A stretch of 64,000 nucleotides of DNA from JBCCFW01 sp039029535 (lineage in GTDB: Bacteria; Acidobacteriota; JBCCFW01): the NCBI GenBank assembly GCA_039029535.1, contig JBCCFW010000005.1:1-64000 (forward strand), in the 5' to 3' direction. Each line of letters opens with the position of its first letter. The stretch's first letter is position 1. A program made the position numbers and the translations under genes. This document shows positions 1 to 8,075 of the stretch, one piece after another. The notes beneath the pieces were generated by a model. It searched no databases. It had not been told where the DNA came from and saw only the letters and a program-made list of their open reading frames with translations.

Positions 1-808
1 CGCCCGACATGGACGCCGACGACGCCGACGACCGCGAGGGCGAGGGCGAGGGCGAGGGCGACGCCATGCTCTCGGACCTCGCCGACGCCGCGGCCGACGC
101 GCTCTCGCCACCCGCGAGCTCCACGGTCCCCGGGAAGCTGCCGCCGCCCTGCATGAGCGCACCGCTGCCCGCGTTGCCGTCGAGGTCGAAGCCGAAGGCC
201 GCGCCGAGACCGGCGATGGTGAACTCCACGCGGTCCGCCGTGCGGGTGATGTCCTGGAGCGGCAGGCCCGACACGCCTTGCAGCGGGATCTCGATGGTGC
301 CGACCCAGCCACCGCCCTCGGCCTCCGCGAGCTTCGCCGTGAAGCCCAGCTCCTGCGGACCCACCGTCACCTTGCCCGTCCACGTCTCCTCGACGCCACC
401 GGCCTTGGCCTCTGTCTTCGGCGGCGCCGCCACGCCACCGTCAGCCACGTCGGGCCCACGCATGATGGTGCCGGGGAAGGTCATGCCGCTCTGGTCGAGC
501 TGGCCGTTGCCGTTGGCGCCGTCATGGGTGAACGAGAAGCGCGCGCCGACCGCCGCGATCTCGAAGGACAGCCCCGTGCCCGTGCGAGTGATGTTCGAGA
601 GACCGAGACCCGAGGCTCCCTGCGCGGGGATGTCGATGCTCCCGATCCAGCCGTCATCGCCCGATTCGAGGGTCACCGAGAAGTCGAGGGCCTGACCCCC
701 GGGGAGCTGCATGGTGCCCGACCAGCGCTCAGCAGCGCTCGCGAGGCCGGCGGCCGTGGACAGGACGAAAACGAGGATGGAACGGGCCGCACGGGTGATG
801 TCGCGCAT
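1..808 (-). CDS. Secreted protein with duplicated beta domain (3' end outside window)
   Basis: The gene starts at 808 behind a GGAGG ribosome site and stays open to the left edge, so only the first 269 codons are visible. Residues 1-25 form a signal peptide ending around ASAAE. Two copies of one domain follow, about residues 27-120 and 135-235. Both show the pattern W-G, then G-G-W-G/I-G-T/S-I-x-I-P-x-Q-G-x-S-G-L, then F-P-G-T. This looks like the small beta domain that precedes many secreted alpha/beta hydrolases. A Ser/Pro-rich linker (SPSPSPSPS) runs to the edge and may lead into a catalytic domain that is not visible. It is divergent from the YkgJ-like gene, with 109 bp between the starts. 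Secretion is well supported; hydrolase identity is only inferred. Confidence 0.7.
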   Translation of the reverse strand, partial: MRDITRAARSILVFVLSTAAGLASAAERWSGTMQLPGGQALDFSVTLESGDDGWIGSIDIPAQGASGLGLSNITRTGTGLSFEIAAVGARFSFTHDGANGNGQLDQSGMTFPGTIMRGPDVADGGVAAPPKTEAKAGGVEETWTGKVTVGPQELGFTAKLAEAEGGGWVGTIEIPLQGVSGLPLQDITRTADRVEFTIAGLGAAFGFDLDGNAGSGALMQGGGSFPGTVELAGGESASAAASARSESMASPSPSPSPSRSSASSASMSG

Positions 809-917
809 GGGCGGAGCCTCCGGGGTGAAGACGCGCCTACGCGTGGTCCGATGGCGGGTTTCACCCGAATGCGGTGAGAATCTCGGCGCACGCCCGAACC
901 GCCCCGGATCCCGCCCG

Positions 918-1442
918 ATGTCCCCTTCCCCCGCTGACACCCACGCCGAGCTGCTCGCCCTCCACGACGAGGTCGACGCCGAGTCCGCGCGTCTCGCCGA
1001 GACCCTCGGACCCCGGCTCCGCTGCGGTCGGGGCTGCCACGACTGCTGCGCCGACGAGCTGAGCGTCTTCGCCGTCGAAGCCGAGCTCATCCGCGAGCGC
1101 CACGCCGACCTCCTCGCCACCGGCACGCCCCACCCGGTCGGCGCCTGTGCCTTCCTCGACGACGAGGGCTCCTGCCGCGTCTACGAGAGCCGCCCTTACC
1201 GCTGCCGGAGTCACGGCCTCCCCCTGCGCTGGATCGAGCCCGGCCCGGACGACATCCCCGTCGAGCATCGCGACATCTGCCCGCTCAATGAGGATGGCGA
1301 CCCACCGCTGGTCGAGCTGGACGAGACGAGCTGCTGGACGCTCGGTCCCGTCGAGGGACGCCTGGCCGCCCTCCAGCACGAGACCACCGGCGACCTCCGT
1401 CGCGTCGCGCTGCGATCGCTGTTCGCGAACGAGGCTGACTAG
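918..1442 (+). CDS. YkgJ-family cysteine cluster protein
   Basis: A 174-residue cytoplasmic protein. It has the family signature CGRGCHDCC near residue 35, then the pattern C-A-F-L-D with C-R-V-Y-E-S-R-P-Y-R-C-R-S-H-G, which matches the CxxCxxCC (UPF0153/YkgJ) family closely. Members are predicted to bind an Fe-S cluster or zinc, but their reaction is mostly unknown. I place the start at ATG 918 because the conserved region begins soon after it and upstream codons run into the divergent promoter region. It stands alone on this strand before the secreted protein at 1555. Confidence 0.85.
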   Translation: MSPSPADTHAELLALHDEVDAESARLAETLGPRLRCGRGCHDCCADELSVFAVEAELIRERHADLLATGTPHPVGACAFLDDEGSCRVYESRPYRCRSHGLPLRWIEPGPDDIPVEHRDICPLNEDGDPPLVELDETSCWTLGPVEGRLAALQHETTGDLRRVALRSLFANEAD

Positions 1443-1554
1443 CTTGAGCGGCCGTTCACGATTCCGTGTCAGGAATGGTCGTCTCCCCCACTAGTCCTCC
1501 GTCGCACCACCACGCGCTCGCTTCACCCGTCGCTCGCCGACAGGAGGACTCCCC

Positions 1555-2568
1555 GTGCGTCTCACGATTCTCGTTTTCGCATTGCTCACCGGACTCGCCA
1601 CGAACAGCGCTCTCGCCTACCCGGACACGAAGGCCGAGTGCGACGAAGCAGGAGGCGCCTGGGTAGGAAGCAGCAGCACCGAGGGCTTCTGCTTCATGAA
1701 GCTCGAGCCCATGGAAGTCGCCGTCACCGGCACGACCGACGGCCGCATCGTCGGCATCGTCCTCGACGACGGACCGGGCTGTCTCGTCGGACCGCGCACG
1801 ATCCAACACGTCGGCGGACTCACGGAGTCCTGCTCCGGCGACTCCTCGCTGTTCGGCGAAGCCACTCATCTCGTGGAAGTGACCCTTCCGAAGGGCGAGA
1901 TCGCACGCGTCCCGGGTGGCAAGGTCACCGCCGAGATGCGCGAACCGTCCGATCCCACTCCGCCACCGCCTCCCCCGCCCCCCGGCGCGCTCATCAGCGC
2001 CACCGTTCACTCACATCCCACCAGGGGAGCCGTCCTCATCGGCCATCGCGTGATCGGCCAAGCCACTCACCTGCAGGCCCGCCGCCCCGGCGATGTCGTG
2101 GCCCGCGATCTCGTGGTCGGTCCGGGTGAGACCGTCCTCGTGGGGACCGACGCCGTCGTGAGCGGTGACCTCCACGTCGACGACGGTCGCGTGCTGTTCC
2201 TCCCCGGCTCACGACTGCTCGGCGCCGCCGTGGTCCGGGGAGCCGCCGTCCTCGTCCTGGACGGAGCAACGGTCGAGGGCGACCTTCAGGCAAGCAGCCG
2301 TGGTGATTTCGAGGGACACGTCGCCGCACGCGGCTCCAACCTCCTCGGGACGGTCACGACCGGAGGCCTGGAGCTGCTGAGCCTCGAGGGTTGCAGCGTC
2401 GGCGCGCTCTCCTCCACCGACGACCTCGAGGTCGAGCTCAACGACAACAACGTGCAACATGACTTGACGGTGACGAATGGACAGGTCATGACGCTCACCG
2501 GCAACGTTGCCGCCGGCTCACTCTCATTCGTTCGCGGCGAGCAGACCCGTAGTCTTCTCGTGCAGTGA
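1555..2568 (+). CDS. Secreted beta-helix protein, first of a paralogous pair
   Basis: A 337-residue protein starting at GTG 1555 behind an AGGAGG site at 1542-1547. Residues 1-21 are a signal peptide ending in ALA. The mature N-terminus carries a cysteine motif, E-C-D-x-A-G-G-x-W-V-G-S-S then G-F-C. A proline run near residue 140 separates this from a C-terminal repeat region rich in G-D/T-V and L-x-L, resembling the stacked turns of bactofilin-like or polymer-forming beta helices. The gene at 4788 has the same architecture and shares the motifs A-R-R-P-G-D-V-V-A and S-S-T-D-D and the ending Q-T-R-S-L-L-x-Q. Function unknown; an exported structural or surface protein is the best guess. Confidence 0.75.
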   Translation: MRLTILVFALLTGLATNSALAYPDTKAECDEAGGAWVGSSSTEGFCFMKLEPMEVAVTGTTDGRIVGIVLDDGPGCLVGPRTIQHVGGLTESCSGDSSLFGEATHLVEVTLPKGEIARVPGGKVTAEMREPSDPTPPPPPPPPGALISATVHSHPTRGAVLIGHRVIGQATHLQARRPGDVVARDLVVGPGETVLVGTDAVVSGDLHVDDGRVLFLPGSRLLGAAVVRGAAVLVLDGATVEGDLQASSRGDFEGHVAARGSNLLGTVTTGGLELLSLEGCSVGALSSTDDLEVELNDNNVQHDLTVTNGQVMTLTGNVAAGSLSFVRGEQTRSLLVQ

Positions 2569-2617
2569 TCCGTGCCGGATGATTCCGAATTGCCCGAAGC
2601 GCTTGCGGTTCGGGTCA

Positions 2618-2655
2618 GGGCGCGGCGGGCCGTCCTCCAGCGGCTCGCCGCGCCC
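2618..2655. terminator. Hairpin between convergent genes
   Basis: GGGCGCGGCG at 2618-2627 pairs perfectly with CGCCGCGCCC at 2646-2655 across an 18-base loop. It lies between the stop of the gene ending at 2568 and the stop of the minus-strand TlpA-like gene at 2661, where a bidirectional terminator would be expected. There is no U tract. Confidence 0.5.
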
Positions 2656-2660
2656 GCCTG

Positions 2661-4241
2661 TCATCGTCGAGCCACCTCCGCCGGCGACCCCTCCTGACGC
2701 GACTCCGCCTCGAACAGCTTCGACAGCTCCTCCTCCAAGCCCTCTCCACGCAACGATCGACCGGCCGCCACGAGACGACCTTCGCGATCGACCAGGAACA
2801 ACGAGGGGATGCCCACGACACCGAAGGCCCTCGCTATCCGACTCGGACGCGGCTCGTTGACGTGAACCTGTGGCCAGGTGACCTCGTGGCCCTCGCACCA
2901 GCTCTTGAAGTCCCCGCGGTAGAGACCGTGCGGTCCCTCCGTCGCAATGCCCAACACCTGGAAGCCGCGATGCCGATGACGCTTCAGCACCTCGACCACG
3001 CCCGGTAGCTCCGCGCGACACGGTGGACACCACGTCGCCCAGAAGTCGATGAGCGTGACCTGGCCCTTCAGGTCCTCGTCGGTGAAGCGGCCACCGTCGA
3101 TCGTCTCGAGGTCGAGGCTCGGAAGGCCCTCGCGCTCGAAGTACGGCAGCGGCGCCACGCGGCGGGTCTCGAGGAGCAGCTCCTCCCCATCGTCGAGCTC
3201 GTCGGCCAACTCGAAGAGACGGTCGACGAAGGTCCGCGCATGGCGCGGAGACGGGTCGAGCGCGAGCCGTCCCAGAAGGACCTGCGCCAGCGTTTCCCCC
3301 TCCGCCAGCGGATGCGCTGCCCGGAGCGACTCCTCCCGCTCGCGACGACCGCGCTCTTGCACCCTCGGGTTCTGAGCGCGCTGCAAGGAGAGGGTCTGCT
3401 CGGCCTTCACTCGCAGCGTCCGTGCCCAGAGACGATCGCGCTCGGGTCCTGACTGAAGGTCGAGCCGATGCAAGAGCGCCTGCGAGTCCTCCAGCCCGGC
3501 CATGCCAACCGACGGCGGCCAGAATGCGGGTGGCCACTCATCGTTGATCCAGATCGACTCCAGTCGGACGAGCTCGGCCTCGTCGGCGGTGGCTCCCTCC
3601 TCCACCGCACGCTGCGCGAGACACGCCGCCTTCCAGCGCACCACGTCGTGACGGGCGACGAGCTGAAGGTGATGGTCACGACTGCGGCGTGCCGCCTGCT
3701 CGATGGCGTCGATGCGAACCTGAATCTCGTCGTCGGAGAGTGCGGAGGGAGGAACGGTCACCTCCAGAGGGGAGATCCACGGCTCGGTCTCGAGCTCGGC
3801 GATCCAGATGTCGAACCAGCCATCGTGCGACTCCCAGCTCGCATCGGCGTGCGGCGCTCGGTAGAAGAAGACGTGACCCAGCTCCCAGGCCCTGCGTAGG
3901 GCAGCTCGGGACTCAGGCAACTCCCCCTGCCAGACGAGGCTGCGCGCGAGCATGAGCCAACCCTGAGCCGACTCGCGGTGCTCGAGGGATTCTCGGGCCA
4001 AGGTCTCGGAGCGTTCCAAGCGCGTGTGCCGGAGCGCCTCCCCGGCCTCCGTGAGCAGGTGTTGCGTCGGATCGTCCGTGGTGGGGGCTGAACCCGGCAG
4101 CGCGAAGACGAGATCGGTGCCGTCGTTCGTCGCGAAGCGGGGTCCGCGCGGCACGAGCTCGAGCAGGACCCAGGCGAGAACGCCGATGGCCACGGCGGCG
4201 GCCATGACGAGAACCGAGTGTGGCCAGGGCTTCCAGCTCAT
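2661..4241 (-). CDS. Membrane-anchored TlpA-like thioredoxin protein with helical N-terminal region
   Basis: A 526-residue protein. I choose ATG 4241 because GGAGGAG sits just upstream and the next residues form a membrane anchor (about 9-30). Residues 55-340 are a helical, TPR-like region. The C-terminal 160 residues are a TlpA/AhpC-type thioredoxin fold with W-A-T-W-C-P-P-C (C405 and C408) and the cis-proline region G-V-V-G-I-P-S-L-F-L-V-D. The catalytic domain should face the periplasm and reduce or rearrange disulfides. It lies between two secreted paralogues that both have cysteine pairs, and its start faces the SelW-like gene at 4465, so the four genes may be a thiol-redox neighbourhood (inference). 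Confidence 0.8.
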   Translation of the reverse strand: MSWKPWPHSVLVMAAAVAIGVLAWVLLELVPRGPRFATNDGTDLVFALPGSAPTTDDPTQHLLTEAGEALRHTRLERSETLARESLEHRESAQGWLMLARSLVWQGELPESRAALRRAWELGHVFFYRAPHADASWESHDGWFDIWIAELETEPWISPLEVTVPPSALSDDEIQVRIDAIEQAARRSRDHHLQLVARHDVVRWKAACLAQRAVEEGATADEAELVRLESIWINDEWPPAFWPPSVGMAGLEDSQALLHRLDLQSGPERDRLWARTLRVKAEQTLSLQRAQNPRVQERGRREREESLRAAHPLAEGETLAQVLLGRLALDPSPRHARTFVDRLFELADELDDGEELLLETRRVAPLPYFEREGLPSLDLETIDGGRFTDEDLKGQVTLIDFWATWCPPCRAELPGVVEVLKRHRHRGFQVLGIATEGPHGLYRGDFKSWCEGHEVTWPQVHVNEPRPSRIARAFGVVGIPSLFLVDREGRLVAAGRSLRGEGLEEELSKLFEAESRQEGSPAEVARR

Positions 4242-4464
4242 GCAGCTCCTCCAGTGCGGGATGCCCCTGATGAAACGCAACAGACGTGCCAAGGTTCTCG
4301 ACGGCCGTTTCAGGCCGAACTGCGAGAGAAACGACGTCGAAGGGCGACGTGGAGCGTCAGGGCTGACGCAGGTCGTCACTCTCGCGGGCGGGACCGCTCG
4401 GCTCGACAGGGGCGCGGCGGGACGCCACACTCCAGGTCAACGTCCCCGTCTTCGGAGGTGCCCC

Positions 4465-4695
4465 GTGCCGGCCATCGAGATCCGCTACTGCCACTCCTGA
4501 AACTACGAGCCTTGGGCCGCCCGGGTGGCGACCCTCATCAAGGAGAAGCTCGGCCAGGACGTGACGACCACCGCCTCGAAGAAGGCCGGTGAGTTCTCCG
4601 TCTGGGTCGACGAGAAGCGCGTGCTCAACAAGTTCCTCGTCTTCAAGCCCAGCGACGAGAAGGTCCTGGCCGCCGTGGAGGCCGCCGTCGCGTAG
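4465..4695 (+). CDS. SelW-like (Rdx family) selenoprotein, UGA at 4498-4500 read as Sec
   Basis: Reading from GTG 4465, behind GGAGG at 4454-4458, gives a 76-residue protein if the in-frame TGA at 4498-4500 is selenocysteine (U12). The N-terminus reads A-I-E-I-R-Y-C-H-S-U, the beta-alpha C-x-x-U motif of SelW/Rdx proteins. Downstream are an alpha helix, a G-E-F-S-V-W-V-D strand and K-F-L-V-F-K-P, matching the family order; normal length is 75-100. The frame stays open with family-like sequence for 64 codons after the UGA, which argues against a true stop. The likely role is a small thiol/selenol oxidoreductase. SelA, SelB and tRNA-Sec genes are not in the window. Confidence 0.8.
4498..4536 (+). 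promoter_or_regulatory. Candidate bacterial SECIS element
   Basis: Directly after the UGA, GCCGC (4516-4520) can pair with GTGGC (4525-4529) around a CCGG loop, with possible outer pairing of GAG 4507-4509 and CTC 4534-4536. The loop sits about 20-25 bases after the UGA, within the spacing usual for bacterial SECIS hairpins read by SelB. The fold is my manual pairing only. Confidence 0.45.
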
Positions 4696-4717
4696 CACGC
4701 AAAAAAAGTGAGCCCGG

Positions 4718-4736
4718 CCGTCAGGTCCCGTGACGG
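4718..4736. terminator. Small hairpin after the selenoprotein gene
   Basis: CCGTCA at 4718-4723 pairs with TGACGG at 4731-4736 around a 7-base loop, 22 bases past the stop of the SelW-like gene. It could be a weak terminator. The A7 run at 4701-4707 lies before it on this strand, not after, so the call is uncertain. Confidence 0.3.
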
Positions 4737-4787
4737 AGCCCTCTAGTCCCCCTGGTGCAACGACCCACCATCGGACTGGAGCTCCCC

Positions 4788-5813
4788 ATGCGTCACGACA
4801 CTGCCGCTCGCCTGTTCGCCTGCCTCCTCCTCACGGCCCTCCTGGCCACGAACGCTCAGGCGTATCCGAGCAACAAGTCCGAGTGTGACGACGCCGGGGG
4901 CACTTGGGTCGGCAGCAGCGACGATTCGGGCTTCTGCTACATGTTCCTCAAGCCCGACTCGCTCAGCATCGCCGTCGACAACACGGGCGGCAGCGGCCTC
5001 ACCGAGGGCATCGTGCTCGGCCACGGACCCGACTGCGCCGATGGCCCCGTCACCGTGCAGCAGTCCGGACACGTCACCGAAGGTTGCTACGCCGATGGCT
5101 CCCTCTCGGCCACCGTCACCGACCTCGTCGCGGTGACCGACGCGAAGGGCGAGACCTACCTCGTGCCGCGTCCCGCCGCCGGCACGCGCCTGACGAGCCT
5201 CGTCGACAGCAGCGCCTTCCCGACCGGCGCCATCCTCCAGGCCACCGTCGCCTCGCATCCGACGGAGGGCTCGATCTTCGTGAACCCGCGCCGCGTCGGC
5301 AGCGCGACCTACCTCGAAGCGCGACGTCCCGGTGACGTGGTCGCCGAGGGGCTGAGCATCGGCCGGGGCGAGACCGTGATGATCGGACGCGAGGCCGCGG
5401 TCAACGCCGACCTCGACGTGGGCGGCGGCAACGTCGTGTTCCTCCCCGGCTCGTCGCTGGAGCGACACGCCCGCGCTCGCGGCTCGTTCTTGCTCGTCTT
5501 CGAGGGTGCGACAGTCGGCGGCGACGTCACCGCCACGAGCTTCGGTCGCGACAAGGGCATCGTCGTGGCCACGAGCCGGTCGGTCCTGGATGGTGGCATC
5601 ACCTCCGATCAGCTCACGGCCATCCGATTCACCGACAGTCAGGCCGACCGACTGAGCTCCACCGACGACGACCAGGTCGTTCTCATCAACAGCACCGTGT
5701 CCGGTGACCTGACCGTGACGAACGGTCGCACGGTGACCTCATCGGGCAACGCCGTCGGCGGCACGCTCACCCTCATGCCGGGCAGCCAGACCCGCAGCCT
5801 GCTCATGCAGTAG
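4788..5813 (+). CDS. Secreted beta-helix protein, second of a paralogous pair
   Basis: A 341-residue protein starting at ATG 4788. Residues 1-25 are a signal peptide ending in A-Q-A. The mature protein begins Y-P-S-N-K-S-E-C-D-D-A-G-G-T-W-V-G-S-S, nearly the same as the protein at 1555, and has the same cysteine pattern, the A-R-R-P-G-D-V-V-A segment and a repeat-rich C-terminal half ending Q-T-R-S-L-L-M-Q. It lacks the proline run. The two genes are clearly a duplication now separated by the TlpA-like and SelW-like genes. I infer an exported, possibly disulfide-bonded surface or matrix protein; no enzyme motif is visible. Confidence 0.75.
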   Translation: MRHDTAARLFACLLLTALLATNAQAYPSNKSECDDAGGTWVGSSDDSGFCYMFLKPDSLSIAVDNTGGSGLTEGIVLGHGPDCADGPVTVQQSGHVTEGCYADGSLSATVTDLVAVTDAKGETYLVPRPAAGTRLTSLVDSSAFPTGAILQATVASHPTEGSIFVNPRRVGSATYLEARRPGDVVAEGLSIGRGETVMIGREAAVNADLDVGGGNVVFLPGSSLERHARARGSFLLVFEGATVGGDVTATSFGRDKGIVVATSRSVLDGGITSDQLTAIRFTDSQADRLSSTDDDQVVLINSTVSGDLTVTNGRTVTSSGNAVGGTLTLMPGSQTRSLLMQ

Positions 5814-5838
5814 GCACGGGTCGGACCTACGAATGCCG

Positions 5839-6210
5839 TTATCCCTTTAGCGGCTCCATCAACTCGATGCGGTTGCCGAAGGGGTCGGCCGTGAACGCGC
5901 GGCGTCGGCCCTCGAGCACTTCCCCTTCCTTCGCCTCGTGTCCCGCCTCGCTCAGGCGCGCGACGACCGCGTCGAGGTCGCCGACGATGAGGCAGGGGTG
6001 CGCCTTCTTTGCCGGCCGGAAGTCCTTCTCGACACCGAGGTGGAGTTGGAGGGAGCCACAGCGGAACCACAGCCCGCCGCGACCGGCCAGGGGCTCGGGC
6101 TTGGGGAGCTCTTCGAGGCCCAGGAGCTCGCCATAGAACGCTCGGCCCTGGTCCTCCCCACCCTCCGGCTGGGCGAGCTGCACGTGATCGAGTCCAAGAA
6201 CGATGGTCAT
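5839..6210 (-). CDS. VOC-family (glyoxalase/dioxygenase fold) protein
   Basis: A 123-residue protein starting at ATG 6210. It begins L-G-L-D-H-V-Q-L-A and ends with D-P-F-G-N-R-I-E-L-M-E, the two halves of the glyoxalase/bleomycin-resistance fold, with L-W-F-R-C-G-S-L-Q-L-H-L between. Metal-ligand candidates are the His near residue 8, the His of L-Q-L-H-L and the Glu near the end. The substrate cannot be told from sequence. Its start is 26 bp from that of the divergent RDD gene, and its stop converges on the gene ending at 5813. Confidence 0.85.
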   Translation of the reverse strand: MTIVLGLDHVQLAQPEGGEDQGRAFYGELLGLEELPKPEPLAGRGGLWFRCGSLQLHLGVEKDFRPAKKAHPCLIVGDLDAVVARLSEAGHEAKEGEVLEGRRRAFTADPFGNRIELMEPLKG

Positions 6211-6236
6211 CGAGGTAGCATGCCCCAGGAGGACTG

Positions 6237-7682
6237 GTGGAGCACGGGGCAGACACGCCGGGGGGGACCGAGCCACGGAACCTGTACGCCACGCCGGAGG
6301 CACGTCCTCCTGGCGTGAGCGAGCCGCCACCTCCGCTCGTCGGGCGTCGGCTGGTCGCGCACGTCCTCGACTGGCTCGCGTGCTACCCGTGGACCCAGTT
6401 TCTGAGTAGCGTCATCGCGACGTGGACTCCCCTACCTGGGCCTTGGCTCGCCTGGCCGATGGGGATCTTCACCGGCCTGATCTGCTTCGAGACTCTCTGC
6501 GGCCGCAGCTTCGGCAAGTGGGTGACGGGTCTTCGCCTGGAGCCGAGCCGAGGCTTCCTGCTTCGGCGCTTCGCTCGGGCGACGTGCAAGTACGGGCTGG
6601 CCCCGCTGTCGCTGCTGGCCTGGCCGATGCTCGGCAAGCCCCTACACGAGTGGCTCCTCGGTGGGGTGGTCACTCGGGAGCAACGAGCGAGCTCTCCCGT
6701 CAGTCGGTGGTCCTTGGGCATCGGCACGCTGTTGGTGATGCTGCTGGCAGCAGCCTGGTTCGTTCTCGTGGCGACTGGCTTGCAGTTGAACCACGAGAAG
6801 CTCGAGGGCACCGGGCTCACCCGCGAGCATCTCGTGGCGGAGGAGCAGCCGTTCCCACCGGCGCCGGATGGCGCTGGGGTTCGAGTCTGGATCGACAACT
6901 TCGAGTTCCAGGTTCCGAGCAGCATCGATGGCGAGCCAGCGTGGCAATGGAAGCTCATCGTCGGCTACGGCCGACCGCGCACCGAAGCCGGCGTGCCTGA
7001 GCGCGCCTTCCTGGTGAACGGCCTTCACCTCACGTTGCCGGCCCACCGCAGCCAGCTCAAGGAGCTCGTCTTCAAGGGCTGGTCGCCGCGCCGACAACAG
7101 GAGTGGTCGACACGTGATGACCCGACGACCCTGGCGTGGTCGCCCCTCGATGCCGGCCGGAGCGTGATCGCCACCGACAACAAGCGGCGCACCCTCGGTA
7201 GCGAGGGGCTCTTCCTCCTGCATCACCATCACGTGGGGGAACGCATCCACGTCCACCGGACGGCGGTCCGGAACCCGAAGCACGAGGGCCACCGTCTCGA
7301 GTTCCTGCAGGTCGCCAACGAAGAGGACCACGCTGGCATCTGGATTGCCGTGCCGGACGACTTCCCGGACTCGATCGTTCACGACGTCATCGGCAGCCTC
7401 CGCCACGCCCCCGTCACCGAGGACGACGTCCTCGCGATCGACCCGACCTCGCTCTCAGCAAACGAGCTCGCCAACCTCTATCGCCAGGAGCTGCTTCACG
7501 ACGTCCGACGCCTCGAGACCGTCGCCGCCGTCATCGCTCAGGCGGAGGTCGATGGCTCGCCGTGGATGAAGCACGTGCTCGCGCGTCACCTCGCCTCGGC
7601 AGCCAAGGATGACGAGCGCTTCGCCGACCAGGCGGCATCGGTCGCCCACTGGATCCACCCGGAGCTCGGTCCGGCCGAGTGA
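6237..7682 (+). CDS. RDD-like membrane protein with large soluble C-terminal domain
   Basis: A 481-residue protein starting at GTG 6237, 4 bases after a strong AGGAGG at 6227-6232. Residues 33-145 resemble an RDD domain: G-R-R-L-V-A-H-V-L-D-W, then F-E-x-L-C-G-R-S-F-G-K-W-V-T-G-L-R-L, with two or three hydrophobic segments. Another membrane segment lies near residues 158-182. The remaining 300 residues are soluble and match nothing I know, with a His run (L-H-H-H-H-V) near residue 330. RDD proteins are usually small transporters or membrane scaffolds; this long tail is unusual. Function unknown. Confidence 0.65.
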   Translation: MEHGADTPGGTEPRNLYATPEARPPGVSEPPPPLVGRRLVAHVLDWLACYPWTQFLSSVIATWTPLPGPWLAWPMGIFTGLICFETLCGRSFGKWVTGLRLEPSRGFLLRRFARATCKYGLAPLSLLAWPMLGKPLHEWLLGGVVTREQRASSPVSRWSLGIGTLLVMLLAAAWFVLVATGLQLNHEKLEGTGLTREHLVAEEQPFPPAPDGAGVRVWIDNFEFQVPSSIDGEPAWQWKLIVGYGRPRTEAGVPERAFLVNGLHLTLPAHRSQLKELVFKGWSPRRQQEWSTRDDPTTLAWSPLDAGRSVIATDNKRRTLGSEGLFLLHHHHVGERIHVHRTAVRNPKHEGHRLEFLQVANEEDHAGIWIAVPDDFPDSIVHDVIGSLRHAPVTEDDVLAIDPTSLSANELANLYRQELLHDVRRLETVAAVIAQAEVDGSPWMKHVLARHLASAAKDDERFADQAASVAHWIHPELGPAE

Positions 7683-7787
7683 GCGACCCACCATCCAGTT
7701 GGCTGAGCCGCGCCTCATCCAACTCTGAAAACGAAAATCATCGGAGAAGGTGACACGGACAGCAGGTTGCGCCCGTCGGGAGCGCGG

Positions 7788-7805
7788 CATATGCTCTAGC
7801 ATATG
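7788..7805. promoter_or_regulatory. Palindromic operator upstream of vapBC
   Basis: CATATGC and GCATATG form a perfect inverted repeat around TCTA, 33 bases before the GTG start chosen for the antitoxin. VapB antitoxins of the AbrB type normally bind such palindromes to repress their own operon, so this is the likely autoregulatory site. Confidence 0.65.
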
Positions 7806-7838
7806 TCTTCGATCGAAGGAGACGGGGAGGAGACACTC

Positions 7839-8075
7839 GTGTCCGAAGTCACCGCTAAAGTCTTTCGAAACGGTCGAAATCAAGCCATCCGCATCCCAGT
7901 CGAGTTCAGCTTCGACACGGACACGGTCGTCATCGAAAAGAAGGGCGACACGCTCGTGGTGCGTCCGAAACCAGCAACCGGTTGGGATCAGTTCCTGGCT
8001 GATGAGTCGCTCACCCTGCCCGAGGACTTCGACACGGGTGAGGACCCCCCGCCTCAAGATCGGCCGAGCCTGTGA
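7839..8075 (+). CDS. vapB: VapB-type antitoxin (AbrB/SpoVT fold)
   Basis: A 78-residue DNA-binding antitoxin. The sequence from GTG 7839, M-S-E-V-T-A-K-V-F-R-N-G-R-N-Q-A-I-R-I-P, is the standard N-terminus of VapB/VagC proteins, and GGGGAGGAG lies just ahead. An in-frame ATG at 7803 exists but falls inside the operator palindrome, so I prefer 7839. The C-terminal part, with W-D-Q-F-L, would bind and block the toxin. The stop overlaps the toxin start in a GTGA, the usual translational coupling. Confidence 0.85.
   Translation: MSEVTAKVFRNGRNQAIRIPVEFSFDTDTVVIEKKGDTLVVRPKPATGWDQFLADESLTLPEDFDTGEDPPPQDRPSL

Noticed and set aside
9..695. Open frame on the plus strand at the left edge
   Set aside because: It runs opposite to a minus-strand frame with signal peptide, ribosome site and duplicated domain; the plus frame is low-complexity in Gly/Asp/Pro and is a shadow of GC-rich codon bias.
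4498..4500. In-frame TGA as a true stop or pseudogene mark in the small gene at 4465
   Set aside because: Family-like sequence continues for 64 codons after it and the position matches Sec in SelW, so recoding is the simpler reading.
7803..7838. Extra N-terminal 12 residues of VapB from ATG 7803
   Set aside because: This start lies inside the operator palindrome and the family N-terminus starts at GTG 7839, which has a better ribosome site.
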